From contig NZ_SZQJ01000009.1 in assembly GCF_013369335.1 (NCBI RefSeq), positions 62,001 to 126,000 of the forward strand: DNA of 64,000 nt, in the 5' to 3' direction. The notes beneath the pieces were generated by a model. The model had not been told where the DNA came from, did no database searches, and saw nothing but the letters and a program-made list of their open reading frames with translations. The number at the start of each line of letters is the position of its first letter. Position 1 is the first letter of the stretch. The translations under genes and the position numbers were made by a program. Origin of the DNA: Vibrio sp. JPW-9-11-11. GTDB taxonomy: Bacteria > Pseudomonadota > Gammaproteobacteria > Enterobacterales > Vibrionaceae. Positions 15,856-25,705 of this stretch are shown piece after piece.

Positions 15856-18800
15856 ATGTTAAGTCAATTTTTCATCAATCGACCAAAATTTGCGTTTGTT
15901 ATTTCGATCTTCCTGACCTTGATCGGTCTAATCGCGATCAAAACCATGCCAGTGGCTGAGTACCCAAGTGTGACACCGCCGCAGGTACGTGTGATCGCCG
16001 TTTTACCCGGAGCGAGCGCAGAAACAGTGAAAGAGGTGATTGGTAACCCAATTGAAGAGGAGGTCAACGGCGTGGATGGCATGGTGTACATGCAGTCGCG
16101 TTCGACTAACGATGGCCGTTACTTCCTCAATATCACGTTTGATAACAGCGTCGACTCTGACATGGCGATGGTCAACGTTTCAAACCGTGTGGCGGTAGCG
16201 GAAAACATGCTGCCGTTCGAAGTGCGTGCGCGTGGTATTCGTATCCGTAAAGCGACGCCGGACGATTTGCTTGCGGTCGCGTTTTACTCTGAAACCGAGT
16301 CAATGTCTGAGCTTGAGCTCAACTCGTGGGTGGAATCCAACTTCATGGAGCGCATCGCGCGTATTCCAGGGCTGGCGACCAGCGACCTCATCGGCGCGAC
16401 GTATGGTATGCGTGTGTGGCTTGATATGGATCGTATGGCGGCTCTGGGCGTGAGCACAGTAGAAGTGAAGAACGCGATTCGCGAGCAAAACGCGGTTGTC
16501 CCTGCCGGTCGTATTGGTCAAGGTCCGAGCCGTGAAAATGCCGCACTTCAGTTTAACTTGATCACACAAGGGCGTTTAACCAGTGCTCAAGATTTTGAGC
16601 AAGTGATTGTCAAAACACTGGCTAATGGTAACCATATTCACCTTGCGGATGTGGCTGATATCGAAATTGGCAGCCAGTTCTATGACGCATACGCCAACTA
16701 CAATGGTCAAGAAGCCGCGCTAGTGATGATGCAAGCGAACCCAGATGCAAACGCATTGGAAACGGGTGAAGCGGTTAAAGCGGTGCTAAAAGACATTGAA
16801 TCTATTTTGCCAGCCGGCATGTCATATGCGATTCCTTACGACACCACGCTTGCGGTAGAGGCATCGATTAAGAGTATCGTAGAAACGCTAGTGGTTGCGG
16901 TTCTGCTGGTTATCGCCGTGACCTACCTATTTTTGGGTAATGTGCGTGCAACGTTAGCGCCTGTTGTGGCCATTCCTGTCTCTTTGATTGGTACCTTTGC
17001 CTTTATGCAAATGGGCGGCTTTAGTATCAACACAGTGACGCTATTTGGCTTGATTCTCGCGATAGGTATTGTGGTCGACAATGCGATCTTAGTGGTAGAA
17101 AACGTCGAACGTATTCTGGAAGAACAGCCGCAGTGGTCAAGTAAAGAAGCGACCATTCAAGCGATGAAAGAGGTGACGGGGCCTATTATCGCGTCGACGC
17201 TGGTTATGCTGGCGGTGTTTATTCCGGTTGCGATGCTGCCGGGTATTACCGGCTTGATGTTCGCTCAGTTCTCAATCACGATTTGTATTGCGCTAGTATT
17301 GTCTGCGATTAACGCGCTGACCCTATCGCCAGCATTGTGTGCCATGGTGATGAAGCGCAACAGCCAGCCAGCGAAATGGTTTGTTGCTTTTAACCGCATG
17401 TTTGACCGCGTGACTAACGCCTATGGTAAAGCGGTGGCACTGATGGTTCGTAAGAGCTTGGTGTTGGGCGTGGCCTTTACTGTTGCGATTGGTGCTATGG
17501 TTGCCATGAACGCTAAGCTACCGACTGCATTTGTCCCTACTGAAGACAAAGGCGTATTGGCACTGGCGATGTTCTTGCCGGACAACGCGTCAAAAGAGCG
17601 TACTCATGAGCTGATTCGTAAAGCGGAAGCGATTTTGAATAACGATCCCGCGATCGAAGATTATGCAGGTGCGATTGGTTTTAACGCCGTAACCGGCAGT
17701 GTGGCGTCAAACTCGGCGACCATGTTCATCAACTTAAAGCACTGGGATGAGCGTCTTGAGCTAGAGGGCGACCATACTCAGGCAGCGGTTGCACAGCGTT
17801 TGAACCGTCAATTGCACGGCATCGATAAGGCGATGACATTTACCATGGGTATGCCAGCGATTCCGGGTGTAGGTGCCGGTGATTCACTTGAATTCATGCT
17901 GCAAGACACAGGCGGTCGCAGTGCACAAGAGCTGGCCCAAATGACGTACGCGATGGTGGCGGCGGCAAACCAAGCTCCAGAGATCACTCGTGCGATGACC
18001 ACCTATCGCGCAAATGTGCCTCACTACAATGTTGACATTGACCGTGAAAAAGCGCGTCAAATGGGGGTAACGCTCGGCGCGATCAATGATGCGATGGCTA
18101 CCCACCTTGCGTCTTCTTACGTCAATGATTTCGCACTGAATGGCCGTAGCTACCGTGTGTTCGTTCAGGCAAAAGGCGAGCAGCGTAACGACCTTGATGA
18201 CGTATTGCGCATCCATGTGCCATCAAACAGCGGTAAGCAGGTTCCTTTGTCGACCGTGGCGACCATTTCACCGACACTTGAACCAGACTTGGTGACCAGC
18301 TACAACATGCTACCAGCCGCGCGTATTCAGCTAAACGCCGCGCCAGGCTACTCTTCAGGTCAAGCGATTGAAGCGATGGAGCGCATTGCAGGCGAAGTGC
18401 TTGAGTCGGGTTACACGTTTGAATGGACCAACATGGCGTTCCAAGAGAAACAAGCGGGCGGTACAGCACAAATTGCAATGATTCTCGCTTTGGTGTTCAT
18501 CTACCTGTTTTTGGTGGCGCAGTATGAATCTTGGGCACTGCCTGCGGCCATCATCATTGTTGCGCCAACGGCGGCAGTCGGCACGTATGCGGCCTTGCTT
18601 ATGGGTGGTCAAGCGCTATCGATTTATGGCCAAATTGGTTTGATTCTGTTGGTCTCGCTGGCGGCGAAAAACGCCATCTTGATGGTCGAGTTCTCCAAAA
18701 TTAAGCGTGAAGAACAAGGCCTGTCGATTGAAGAGGCGGCCATCCAAGGCGGTAAAATGCGCTTTAGAGCGGTGAACATGACGTCGTGGTCGTTTATTCT

Positions 18801-18966
18801 GGGTATTCTACCGCTCGCGTTTGCACAAGGTGCGGGTGCGACAGCGCAAAACACTACCGGTCTTGCCCTGCTTGGTGGCATGTTGATGGTACTGGCGGTG
18901 GGCTCGATTATGACCCCGGGTTTCTATGCCGTGTTCCAAAAACTGCGTGAAACAGTAAAAGCGTAA
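15856..18966 (+). CDS. RND multidrug efflux permease (HAE1/AcrB-like)
   Basis: 1036 residues, the normal HAE1 length. It opens with [20 protein letters not shown] and carries the RND motif [20 protein letters not shown] (near residue 400), with two large periplasmic loops and about twelve membrane helices. It is a proton-driven exporter of hydrophobic or amphipathic compounds. The third gene of the TolC-adaptor-pump operon, it is followed by a strong terminator at 18988-19018. Relatives in Vibrio are named Vex or Vme pumps; I cannot tell which paralogue this is. Confidence 0.95.
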   Translation: MLSQFFINRPKFAFVISIFLTLIGLIAIKTMPVAEYPSVTPPQVRVIAVLPGASAETVKEVIGNPIEEEVNGVDGMVYMQSRSTNDGRYFLNITFDNSVDSDMAMVNVSNRVAVAENMLPFEVRARGIRIRKATPDDLLAVAFYSETESMSELELNSWVESNFMERIARIPGLATSDLIGATYGMRVWLDMDRMAALGVSTVEVKNAIREQNAVVPAGRIGQGPSRENAALQFNLITQGRLTSAQDFEQVIVKTLANGNHIHLADVADIEIGSQFYDAYANYNGQEAALVMMQANPDANALETGEAVKAVLKDIESILPAGMSYAIPYDTTLAVEASIKSIVETLVVAVLLVIAVTYLFLGNVRATLAPVVAIPVSLIGTFAFMQMGGFSINTVTLFGLILAIGIVVDNAILVVENVERILEEQPQWSSKEATIQAMKEVTGPIIASTLVMLAVFIPVAMLPGITGLMFAQFSITICIALVLSAINALTLSPALCAMVMKRNSQPAKWFVAFNRMFDRVTNAYGKAVALMVRKSLVLGVAFTVAIGAMVAMNAKLPTAFVPTEDKGVLALAMFLPDNASKERTHELIRKAEAILNNDPAIEDYAGAIGFNAVTGSVASNSATMFINLKHWDERLELEGDHTQAAVAQRLNRQLHGIDKAMTFTMGMPAIPGVGAGDSLEFMLQDTGGRSAQELAQMTYAMVAAANQAPEITRAMTTYRANVPHYNVDIDREKARQMGVTLGAINDAMATHLASSYVNDFALNGRSYRVFVQAKGEQRNDLDDVLRIHVPSNSGKQVPLSTVATISPTLEPDLVTSYNMLPAARIQLNAAPGYSSGQAIEAMERIAGEVLESGYTFEWTNMAFQEKQAGGTAQIAMILALVFIYLFLVAQYESWALPAAIIIVAPTAAVGTYAALLMGGQALSIYGQIGLILLVSLAAKNAILMVEFSKIKREEQGLSIEEAAIQGGKMRFRAVNMTSWSFILGILPLAFAQGAGATAQNTTGLALLGGMLMVLAVGSIMTPGFYAVFQKLRETVKA

Positions 18967-18987
18967 CAAATACTATTATTAAGGTGT

Positions 18988-19018
18988 AAAACGGAGCTCA
19001 ACTGAGCTCCGTTTTTTT
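18988..19018 (+). terminator. Terminator of the RND operon
   Basis: ACGGAGCTCA pairs with TGAGCTCCGT across a 2-base loop, followed by a run of seven Ts. It lies 25 bases after the RND stop codon. The rest of the gap to 19221 shows no gene that I can support. Confidence 0.9.
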
Positions 19019-19221
19019 ATGCGTGATATTTCGTTGTCATTGCGGTTGGAACGTAAAGCTGATGGCTCGGTGAGGGGGAGTAGACGTCGCGCAGATGGAA
19101 CAAAGTTTCTATATTGCTTGAGTAACTAGATAGGGTGACAGAATCAATGGAAGTTCAAACAACAAGGGTTTTTGACTAGGCTGAGGGGCTTTGAAAGGAA
19201 GAAGAAGCTTATAGAAGATGC

Positions 19222-19244
19222 AAAAAAAGGTGCGTCCGTGCACC
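19222..19244 (-). terminator. Terminator of the M20 amidohydrolase gene
   Basis: Read on the minus strand, a GGTGC/GCACC hairpin is followed by seven Ts (plus-strand A-run 19222-19228). It lies 25 bases past the stop codon of the minus-strand hydrolase gene. Confidence 0.65.
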
Positions 19245-19268
19245 CTACATTTTGTTAATGAGGTAACA

Positions 19269-20591
19269 CTATTTTTCCATGATCTTAAGGATGATGTCTG
19301 ATGCCACTTTGGTTCCTTTACCAATCGCATCAAGGTCAACTTGATAATCAGGGTTGTGGTTCATAAATGGGAAGTGCTGACCATTCTTATGTGCTTGTTC
19401 GACCAGCTTAGGCTCTGCTGAACCAACGGCTAGGTAAGAGACTTTTACCCCTGGAATATGATCAACTAGGGTGGTTGCGTCATCCGATGCAGGCGCTTGG
19501 AACTGAGGCACGACTTTGTTGACATAATCCGCGTCACGCAGCTCTTGCTGAATTAGACTCGTCAGTTCTGGGTCATTGACCATGGCCGCCGCAAAGCCTT
19601 TGTAGGTAATGGTCGGCAGGTCTTGTTCTGTTACGCCGTTTGAGCGCGCGATATTATTCACGATGTTGGTAATGGATTCGTGCATCTGCTTACGAACATC
19701 GTTGTCTGAGAAATGGAGCTTCAGTTTCAGCGTCGCTTCTTCAGGGATCACGTTGTTGTCGACGCCCGCTTGCACTGAACCCACGGTTAATACCGAGACA
19801 TCCGTTGGGTCAATATGGCGAGAGACTACGGTTTGCAGTTGAACAATCGCTTGTCCAGCCATCAGCACGGGATCTTTTGCTAAATGTGGAGAAGAGCCAT
19901 GACCACCAACGCCGTGGAAAGTCACATCGATATGATCAGAGCCGGTACTCACGCGACCCGGTGAGGCCAATACCGTACCCGTGGCAAATGGGAAGGTATG
20001 CATTGCGATGAAGTAATCTGGTTCAGGTACGCCATGAGTGGTGTACATACCATCTTGTACCATAGATTGCGCGCCTTCAATCGGCTCTTCTGCTGGCTGA
20101 GCAACCAATACCAGTGTGCCTTGCCACTCAGATTTCATTTCGGCCATCACTTTGGCTAAACCGATCAGCCAGGTGGTGTGTGCGTCATGACCACACATGT
20201 GCGAGACGTACGTTTCCTCTCCGTCTAGGTTGGTGACTTTAACGTTGCTGGCATAAGGCAGTCCGGTTTCTTCTTTGACCGCGTTGGCATCCATATCGGC
20301 GCGGAACATTACAACCGGGCCTGGCCCATTTTCTAAGATACCAACCACGCCGGTTTTACCAATGCCTGACTTTACCTCAAAGCCGAGTTTGGTCAGCTCA
20401 TCGGCAACCACACCTGCAGTGCGGTACTCCATGAATCCTAGTTCTGGGTTGGCATGCAGGTCTTTGTATATGTCTTGTAGACGTTCAGATTTGCTGTCGA
20501 CAAACTGGGTCATTTCAAGGGATGATGCATTAACTGAGGTGGCGAGCGCCATCGTAATAGCGAGTGTTGAAGCTTTTCGTAGAAATTTCAT
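19269..20591 (-). CDS. Exported M20-family amidohydrolase
   Basis: 440 residues with a signal peptide (about 1-22, ending VNAS). This M20/M40 metal hydrolase of the hippurate or aminoacylase type has metal ligands visible in HMCGHDAHTT (131-140) and AEEP (167-170). The later HTFPF and GVGGHGSSPH sequences mark the dimerisation or active-site lid. It would cleave N-acyl amino acids or related amides in the periplasm. It is divergent from a LysR gene at 20716 (124 bases between), its likely regulator. Exported forms of this family are less usual than cytosolic ones. Confidence 0.9.
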   Translation of the reverse strand: MKFLRKASTLAITMALATSVNASSLEMTQFVDSKSERLQDIYKDLHANPELGFMEYRTAGVVADELTKLGFEVKSGIGKTGVVGILENGPGPVVMFRADMDANAVKEETGLPYASNVKVTNLDGEETYVSHMCGHDAHTTWLIGLAKVMAEMKSEWQGTLVLVAQPAEEPIEGAQSMVQDGMYTTHGVPEPDYFIAMHTFPFATGTVLASPGRVSTGSDHIDVTFHGVGGHGSSPHLAKDPVLMAGQAIVQLQTVVSRHIDPTDVSVLTVGSVQAGVDNNVIPEEATLKLKLHFSDNDVRKQMHESITNIVNNIARSNGVTEQDLPTITYKGFAAAMVNDPELTSLIQQELRDADYVNKVVPQFQAPASDDATTLVDHIPGVKVSYLAVGSAEPKLVEQAHKNGQHFPFMNHNPDYQVDLDAIGKGTKVASDIILKIMEK

Positions 20592-20715
20592 TATCTTTGA
20601 CCTTAAGTAAGTGTTTTTCGATAGCTTTTATTAGCCTTCACTGCGATTTTAAGATGGATGTAGAAATCAAAAAAATTCATAATGATAGGGAAGTACGTTC
20701 ATTTTCTGGAGGGCA

Positions 20716-21609
20716 ATGATGTTTACCCTTGAACAAATTCACTGCTTTAATCAGGTCTACGTGACGCATTCTTACAGTCAGGCTGGGCGAATATTAGGTA
20801 AGACACGCACAACGGTTAGAGAGCAGGTCGTGGCGTTAGAAGACTCGACCGGACTGGTTTTGTTTCAACTTGAAGGTAAGCGATTAACGCCGACCCAAGC
20901 CGCACAAGCGATTTATGAGCGAACCGTGCACTTAGCCAAACATGCTAGAGATTTGCAGGAAACGCTGCTTTCATTGCATGACTCGGCGCGTACAGAGTTG
21001 GTCATTTGTTACGATCCTTTAGTGCCGATGGATTTGCTCACCAATATCCATGTCGCTATGTCGAAACAATACCCACACTTAAATGTTCAATTTCTCGAAC
21101 GTATCCGTGAAAAAGCGTTTGTCGAGGTCAAACAAGCAAGGGCACATATCGCTTTAATGGCGAGTGAGAACCTCATCGCGACCTCGCACGAACTGGATGT
21201 GATTAATCTTGGCACGATGCGGTTTTCAGCTTACCTGTCAAAACAGCACCCGTTGGCTAAGGAAGCGTCGGTGAGCCTTAATGATCTGCGTTTGGTAAAA
21301 CAATACATGACGGAGAGCGCTGCAAACGGGGGACTTGGGGCTTATCCCATGTCGGTAAACAAACAAATTATTACCGATACGAACCTGTTGTTAGAGATGG
21401 CCGCGCAAGATGGCTGGACCATTATTCCAGAATGGTTGGCAAGTTCTCAGGTAAAGAAAAAAGGGCTAATTAAGCTCGATCTCGAAGAAGTATTGCAATC
21501 ACAGCCACATAATCTGTGTGCGTTTTTTCCCATTCATTACCGCAGTGATGAGCAATTACGTGAGATTGCGAAAACTGTGTGTCAATTAAGCAAGCAATAC
21601 CTAAGCTAA
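20716..21609 (+). CDS. LysR-family regulator, hydrolase-linked paralogue A
   Basis: 297 residues; a GGAGGG ribosome-binding site precedes tandem ATGs at 20716 and 20719. The N-terminus FTLEQIHCFNQVYVTHSYS is followed by KTRTTVREQVVALED in place of the usual SAVSRQI recognition helix. The same unusual pattern is shared by the LysR proteins at 27481 and 28419. It is divergent from the exported M20 hydrolase gene. Co-inducer unknown. Confidence 0.88.
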   Translation: MMFTLEQIHCFNQVYVTHSYSQAGRILGKTRTTVREQVVALEDSTGLVLFQLEGKRLTPTQAAQAIYERTVHLAKHARDLQETLLSLHDSARTELVICYDPLVPMDLLTNIHVAMSKQYPHLNVQFLERIREKAFVEVKQARAHIALMASENLIATSHELDVINLGTMRFSAYLSKQHPLAKEASVSLNDLRLVKQYMTESAANGGLGAYPMSVNKQIITDTNLLLEMAAQDGWTIIPEWLASSQVKKKGLIKLDLEEVLQSQPHNLCAFFPIHYRSDEQLREIAKTVCQLSKQYLS

Positions 21610-21613
21610 AAAA

Positions 21614-21641
21614 AACGCTCCATCGTGATTGATGGAGCGTT
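21614..21641. terminator. Convergent terminator
   Basis: AACGCTCCATC and GATGGAGCGTT form an 11-bp stem with a 6-base loop between the LysR gene and the convergent porin gene. An upstream A-run allows it to work in the minus direction as well. Confidence 0.8.
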
Positions 21642-21659
21642 GCTTTGAGTGTTTAACGA

Positions 21660-22886
21660 TTAAAAGCGAATGTTGGTACGAATACCTGCCAACCACGCTT
21701 TGTCTTGGGTGTCGAGCGCTGACGTGACGTATTGAACATCAGCGGTGACGGTCAACCAAGGTAGTGGCTCATACGCGTAGTAAGCTTCGAACCCTTGTTC
21801 ATTTCGTAGCTCAAACGGGAGTGGTAACGCATTGATGCTGTTTTGTAGGTCATCGGATAGATCGTAGTAGTAGTAACCTAGGCCCCAAGTGTCCATTGGG
21901 CGGTCGAAGAATAGCGCTTTACCGCCTAGGCCACCCGCAAAGGTCGCGTTAAAGATATTCGGGTTACCGTCAGCCAATGAGCCGCGTAGGTGCAAGCCCC
22001 AAGACTCCGCGGGATTGCCCTCTCGCTCCACTAAGTTGTGTGACAGTTGGAATCGTGCGTTGTACTTGTATTGTGCGGTCGCATCAAAGCCCATATCTGG
22101 AGTGAGTGAGCTAAAGTCCGCGCCTTTTTCTGTGCTGTAAGCGTAGTTCACTGACAGCAGGGTTTGGCGGTCAAACAGTTGGGTAAAGTGGGCAAAGCCT
22201 AGGCTGGCACTAACGCCGTCATCAAATAGCCCCTCAGCGTTTAAGCTTTCTGTATAACGATCACGTGGGTCGAATACCATCGCACTCCACAGGGTGTTGC
22301 CAACTCTGTGATTGGCAATGACTCCGACAAACGAAGGCGGCACGACACCACTTGGCGGCGCAGTAAACGCTAAATTCATAAAGCCATGACGTGTGCCACC
22401 ACCATAGAAAGTGGCTGGGCGCATCATCTCAATCGCATCAAATTTACCGACCATGAGTTGGGTGGCTGCGCCAATCTGATGGCTGTAATTGAAACTCGTC
22501 ACCATCACTGAATCGTCATGGGCGAACAGGGTGGAGTTTGGGCTGGAAATCTGTACAAGACCAAAGTCATTCGCCTTACCACTGCTAGCAATCACTTGTG
22601 TGTTAAGTTTGCCGCCTTGCCAGAGGCCAAGTGCCTCAAAATCAAACTGGGTAAATAGATCAAAACGGTGAGAGGTGTTTGATTGATCCAATGGCGTAGT
22701 GCTGAGCGGTGCTTGATAGACGTTAGTGTACTCGGCATTGACCGTCACCCCCGACTCGGCGAGATGCGTTCTCGCGCCAGCCCAATCTTGAGTCAGTGTG
22801 TTGTCAAAGGTCGAATTGGCGATAGCCGCGGCGCTGTAGCCACTAACCGTGGCTGTTAACGCGAGTACGATGGATGAGCGTTTCAT
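21660..22886 (-). CDS. OprB-family carbohydrate-type porin
   Basis: 408 residues with a signal peptide (about 1-23). The motif LTQDWAGARTHLAESGV near the start of the mature protein is typical of the OprB/carbohydrate-selective porin family. Alternating strands end in a C-terminal aromatic (IRTNIRF), the outer-membrane assembly signal. It is expected to form a passive channel in the outer membrane. The neighbouring exported hydrolases suggest delivery of their substrates or products, but this is inference. It ends 19 bases past a shared terminator and is followed upstream by a small unknown cluster. Confidence 0.85.
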   Translation of the reverse strand: MKRSSIVLALTATVSGYSAAAIANSTFDNTLTQDWAGARTHLAESGVTVNAEYTNVYQAPLSTTPLDQSNTSHRFDLFTQFDFEALGLWQGGKLNTQVIASSGKANDFGLVQISSPNSTLFAHDDSVMVTSFNYSHQIGAATQLMVGKFDAIEMMRPATFYGGGTRHGFMNLAFTAPPSGVVPPSFVGVIANHRVGNTLWSAMVFDPRDRYTESLNAEGLFDDGVSASLGFAHFTQLFDRQTLLSVNYAYSTEKGADFSSLTPDMGFDATAQYKYNARFQLSHNLVEREGNPAESWGLHLRGSLADGNPNIFNATFAGGLGGKALFFDRPMDTWGLGYYYYDLSDDLQNSINALPLPFELRNEQGFEAYYAYEPLPWLTVTADVQYVTSALDTQDKAWLAGIRTNIRF

Positions 22887-22926
22887 ATGAGTTCTCTGTT
22901 GTTACGATATATGGCTTAATGTCTAG

Positions 22927-23466
22927 TTAAGCCGTTACTGATGCGCACGAAGCGCGGAGTTGAACAAATTGCAACCTATGCTGACAGGCAAGCTGAGCGC
23001 GATAGGCGTCGATGGCTTCGCTAAAATTGAGCAGGCCCCTACGGTAAGCGGTGGCAATATGAAGGCCGTTGCCCTCTGTGAGTTGGGTCGGTTTTGAGAC
23101 CATTTGTCGGTGCTTCAGATACGAAAACAACAGACGCATTTTCTCTTCATCTTGACAAGGCGTTGAGGCGTCGTTGTTAAGCAAATACGTGGCGACCTTT
23201 CGTGCTCGCTCGAGCAGTTGGTTAAATTGCTCATAACGGTTCAAATTGACCACAATCGACAGACGCTCGACTAATTTAAGGGCTTGGTCAATGTGAGTCG
23301 TTTCGACTTGCTGTTTCTCTAACGTGCTTGCGACTAGCTGCTCGACGAGCGCGATAATGCGGTGTTTCTCTTTCGGGAAAATTTTTACTGAGTCGTCCCT
23401 AACATGAGCAATAATTTCCTGAAATAACGTGACAAAATCTGTCAGTTCAGGTTGTTTAATGATCAT
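22927..23466 (-). CDS. Unknown protein, helical, 179 residues
   Basis: The longest frame starts at 23631, but that would overlap a convincing small gene at 23516-23680, so a start at 23466 (MIIKQPELTDFVTLF) or 23496 (MLINLNTV) is preferred. The ribosome-binding site is poor for both. The product is soluble and mostly helical, with leucine-rich segments (LVEQLVASTLEKQQVETTHI), and no signal peptide from this start. I do not recognise a domain. It lies between the porin gene and the 54-residue membrane protein gene on the same strand and may be co-transcribed with them. Confidence 0.6.
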   Translation of the reverse strand: MIIKQPELTDFVTLFQEIIAHVRDDSVKIFPKEKHRIIALVEQLVASTLEKQQVETTHIDQALKLVERLSIVVNLNRYEQFNQLLERARKVATYLLNNDASTPCQDEEKMRLLFSYLKHRQMVSKPTQLTEGNGLHIATAYRRGLLNFSEAIDAYRAQLACQHRLQFVQLRASCASVTA

Positions 23467-23515
23467 GGTGTTCACAGTGTTTAGGTTAATTAACATACAA
23501 CACGACTGGATGGGA

Positions 23516-23680
23516 TTAGCGCTCACGCAGTAGTGCATAGATATGATTGATATCGGTTTGGCTCGCTTCCCAACCCAAATTCGGCTGGGCCACGGAGTAG
23601 TGAATAAGCCGAGCAAAGGCAAGGGGAGCAATCAGCACAATCAAGAGCATGAACAGTGTCATCACCAGCGTTTTGTTCAT
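23516..23680 (-). CDS. Small membrane protein, 54 residues
   Basis: The start ATG at 23680 has a strong AGGGAG ribosome-binding site 8 bases upstream. The product begins MNKTLVMTLFMLLIVLIAPL, a single membrane segment or signal anchor, and continues with a polar tail containing QPNLGWEASQTDI. The hydrophobic start, good ribosome-binding site and fit between neighbours support a real gene. Function unknown. It lies downstream of the barrel protein gene (87-base gap holding a hairpin) and 49 bases upstream of the 179-residue protein's preferred start. Confidence 0.65.
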   Translation of the reverse strand: MNKTLVMTLFMLLIVLIAPLAFARLIHYSVAQPNLGWEASQTDINHIYALLRER

Positions 23681-23704
23681 TCTGAAAACTCCCTAGTGGC
23701 AATC

Positions 23705-23751
23705 AGAGTGTGGGGTATTCCCAAAGCTTGATGCTATTGGGCTCACACTCT
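23705..23751. promoter_or_regulatory. Long hairpin between barrel protein and small membrane protein genes
   Basis: AGAGTGTG (23705-23712) pairs with CACACTCT (23744-23751), with an inner CCCAA/TTGGG pair. The T-rich tail lies on the plus-strand side, so for the minus-strand genes it is more likely a processing or attenuating hairpin than a classic terminator. Confidence 0.4.
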
Positions 23752-23766
23752 TGTTTTTATTGCGTG

Positions 23767-24564
23767 TTAAAAGAACCACTTCATGCCGATTTCGACACGT
23801 AGCTCAGGGTCGTTATCAATCGCAGTACCGTCTGGTAGTACTACATCAGCTGAGCCATATTCAAAACGCGTCATTAACCATTGAGTACGATCCGAGCGAG
23901 TCGGGGCGCTAACAAAGAAGTTCAGTTTGCTTGATTCCATCGATACCACATCGCCTTCGGCTTTGAAGTACTCTGGTGAGAACTGGATGAAGCTACCTGA
24001 ATCACCAATCTCTTTGGTCAGGAACATGTTTAACATGTAACCATCTGCGCTTTCGCCAAATACGCTACCCGTCGTATAGGCAACGTTCGGGAATACTTTG
24101 GCACCCAAGGTGTAGGCAGGGTTGATAAGACCAATCACGCCAGCTGAAAACAGAGTCGTGTCTTTAAGGCCTGAACCTTTTGCTGTACCTGCTTCACCGT
24201 TTTGGTGGATCAAATCTGTTGAGAATCCGACACGTGGCATTAAGTGGTTGTCTAGCGCGTGAACTTGGAAGTACTGCGCGCGACCTTTCTGGTAGTCGGT
24301 GCCCAGTTTATGCTTTCCATCTATCTTCGCGTTGTCGTTGCCAAATGTGCCTTCGGCAAAGCCAGCAAATTGAATATCGTCTGACCATGCGCCCGTCATC
24401 ATTCCTGACACGCGAACGTCGGCATTAGAATCTAGGAAGACAGCCGCTTGGGTATAAACGCGTGTCAGATCGGACGGATTGATCACTTCGCTTTCTTGAT
24501 CATCGGCAATCGCTGCACCGGAAAAAGCGCAAAGAAGTGAAACGGTAACGGCAGTTTTTTTCAT
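23767..24564 (-). CDS. Outer-membrane beta-barrel protein, unknown family
   Basis: 265 residues from MKKTAVTVSLLCAFSGAAIA, a clear signal peptide; an AAGGT site precedes this ATG, so the longer frame to 24627 is rejected. The mature part alternates polar and hydrophobic strands (VSGMMTGAWSDDIQFAGFAE, FFVSAPTRSDRTQWLMTRFE) and ends in MKWFF with a terminal phenylalanine. This indicates an outer-membrane barrel of about ten to twelve strands. I do not recognise a named family. It is the first gene of the unit that includes the small membrane protein. Confidence 0.75.
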   Translation of the reverse strand: MKKTAVTVSLLCAFSGAAIADDQESEVINPSDLTRVYTQAAVFLDSNADVRVSGMMTGAWSDDIQFAGFAEGTFGNDNAKIDGKHKLGTDYQKGRAQYFQVHALDNHLMPRVGFSTDLIHQNGEAGTAKGSGLKDTTLFSAGVIGLINPAYTLGAKVFPNVAYTTGSVFGESADGYMLNMFLTKEIGDSGSFIQFSPEYFKAEGDVVSMESSKLNFFVSAPTRSDRTQWLMTRFEYGSADVVLPDGTAIDNDPELRVEIGMKWFF

Positions 24565-25124
24565 AGTTTTACCTTGTATCAATACTCGTCGAACATCCCT
24601 TTTGTGAGTGGAGGTGCGTCCCTGCATAGCTTTTCATTGGTTTTTGGAGATAGTACGAACTGCATAAAATAGCGATGGAACATCGATTTACCTTACGTCG
24701 ATCAGTGGTACTGAAACCATGACTATTTAACCAAGCCGACACGTTATTAGCTTGGCATTTTAGGTCAGTCGGTTAGCTTGCTAGGACAATGACGTGATTG
24801 TTGATGTAGGTCATAAAGATATGCTGACTACGAAGATCGAAGCGAGGTCAGTAATAAAGAACTGGGGGACAATAACCTGAGAGAGCGTTGCTCGCGGCCT
24901 CTATCAGCGTGATGAAAAGCGTTGTTGGTTCGACAGAATCGCCAGTGCTGAAAGAGCCAAAATGCAGCGGCTCTGGTGTTAGGTTTTGGTGGCAGACTAT
25001 TTGCCAAATAGGTTACGAGGAAAGGGGAAGCTCTTGTAGGAATGAGTAGGGACGGACGGAAATCATCGAATGGTATTCTAAGCCCCGCACAGGCACTGTA
25101 CGTCGCTCGAGCGGGCGGTCGAGA
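24565..25124. other. 560-base gap without recognisable genes
   Basis: The region contains the promoter side of the barrel protein gene and the downstream side of the 25125 gene. It is moderately GC-rich, with short hairpin-forming stretches (such as near 24870-24960), but I see no ORF with a good start, tRNA or clear repeat. An RNA gene cannot be excluded. Confidence 0.4.
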
Positions 25125-25616
25125 TTAGTTAAAAGCTTGAGTCAGCCACTTTTTTACCGCTTCTCGCTCAGCCTTTGGGCCGTTAACGGTGATCCATCTT
25201 TGGTCAAAAGCCTGCTCAATGGTAATTTGCTGCTCCAACAGTGCATTAAAAACACTTAACTCGCTAAGTATCATAAGTTCGCCAAGCTTAGGTTTGCTTT
25301 CGCCCTGATATTGACTAAGCCAACCGCTCGAGCGGCCAGTCACACTAGAATAGTGCCCCTCAACCACCTGATAAAAGGTGAACTGGTCAACGGGCATGGT
25401 GCTGTTGAGCTTTTGGGCCAATAGCCAGTTGATCATTGCGTGCGGTTTTTGAATCTGCGCTATCTGATGGCTTTCGCTCGCTTCGATTATGCTTGGCAGG
25501 GTCAACATGATCGCTGGGTAGTTGGGCACGGACAGTCGCCCACGATCTTGATGAAAGTTGCAAGCTAAAGCAGAGGGTGTCGCGATGAGTATTAATAGCC
25601 AAATAATACGGCTCAT
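25125..25616 (-). CDS. Exported protein of unknown function, 163 residues
   Basis: The ATG at 25616 is preferred because TGGAG lies 6 bases upstream; a GTG six bases earlier is too close to that site. The product opens with a signal peptide (MSRIIWLLILIATPSALA) and a mature N-terminus starting CNFHQDRGRL. It could be a lipoprotein, although the box is not canonical. The rest is a compact alpha/beta pattern with SELSVFNALLEQQITIEQAFD and ITVNGPKAEREAV. No family was recognised. It lies about 90 bases downstream of the amidohydrolase gene in the same direction and is probably in its operon. Confidence 0.65.
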   Translation of the reverse strand: MSRIIWLLILIATPSALACNFHQDRGRLSVPNYPAIMLTLPSIIEASESHQIAQIQKPHAMINWLLAQKLNSTMPVDQFTFYQVVEGHYSSVTGRSSGWLSQYQGESKPKLGELMILSELSVFNALLEQQITIEQAFDQRWITVNGPKAEREAVKKWLTQAFN

Positions 25617-25705
25617 AGTCACTCCAGTGGTTTGTTATGCGCACATCTATTGGCGGCCAGCCCTCTGTGGTACGTTGAGGACTGGCCTGTTGGCTCAATG
25701 AGACA

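Noticed and set aside
25387..25698. 103-codon minus-strand ORF overlapping the exported 163-residue protein
   Set aside because: It is in another frame of the same strand, lacks a ribosome-binding site, and would destroy the signal-peptide gene that fits better.
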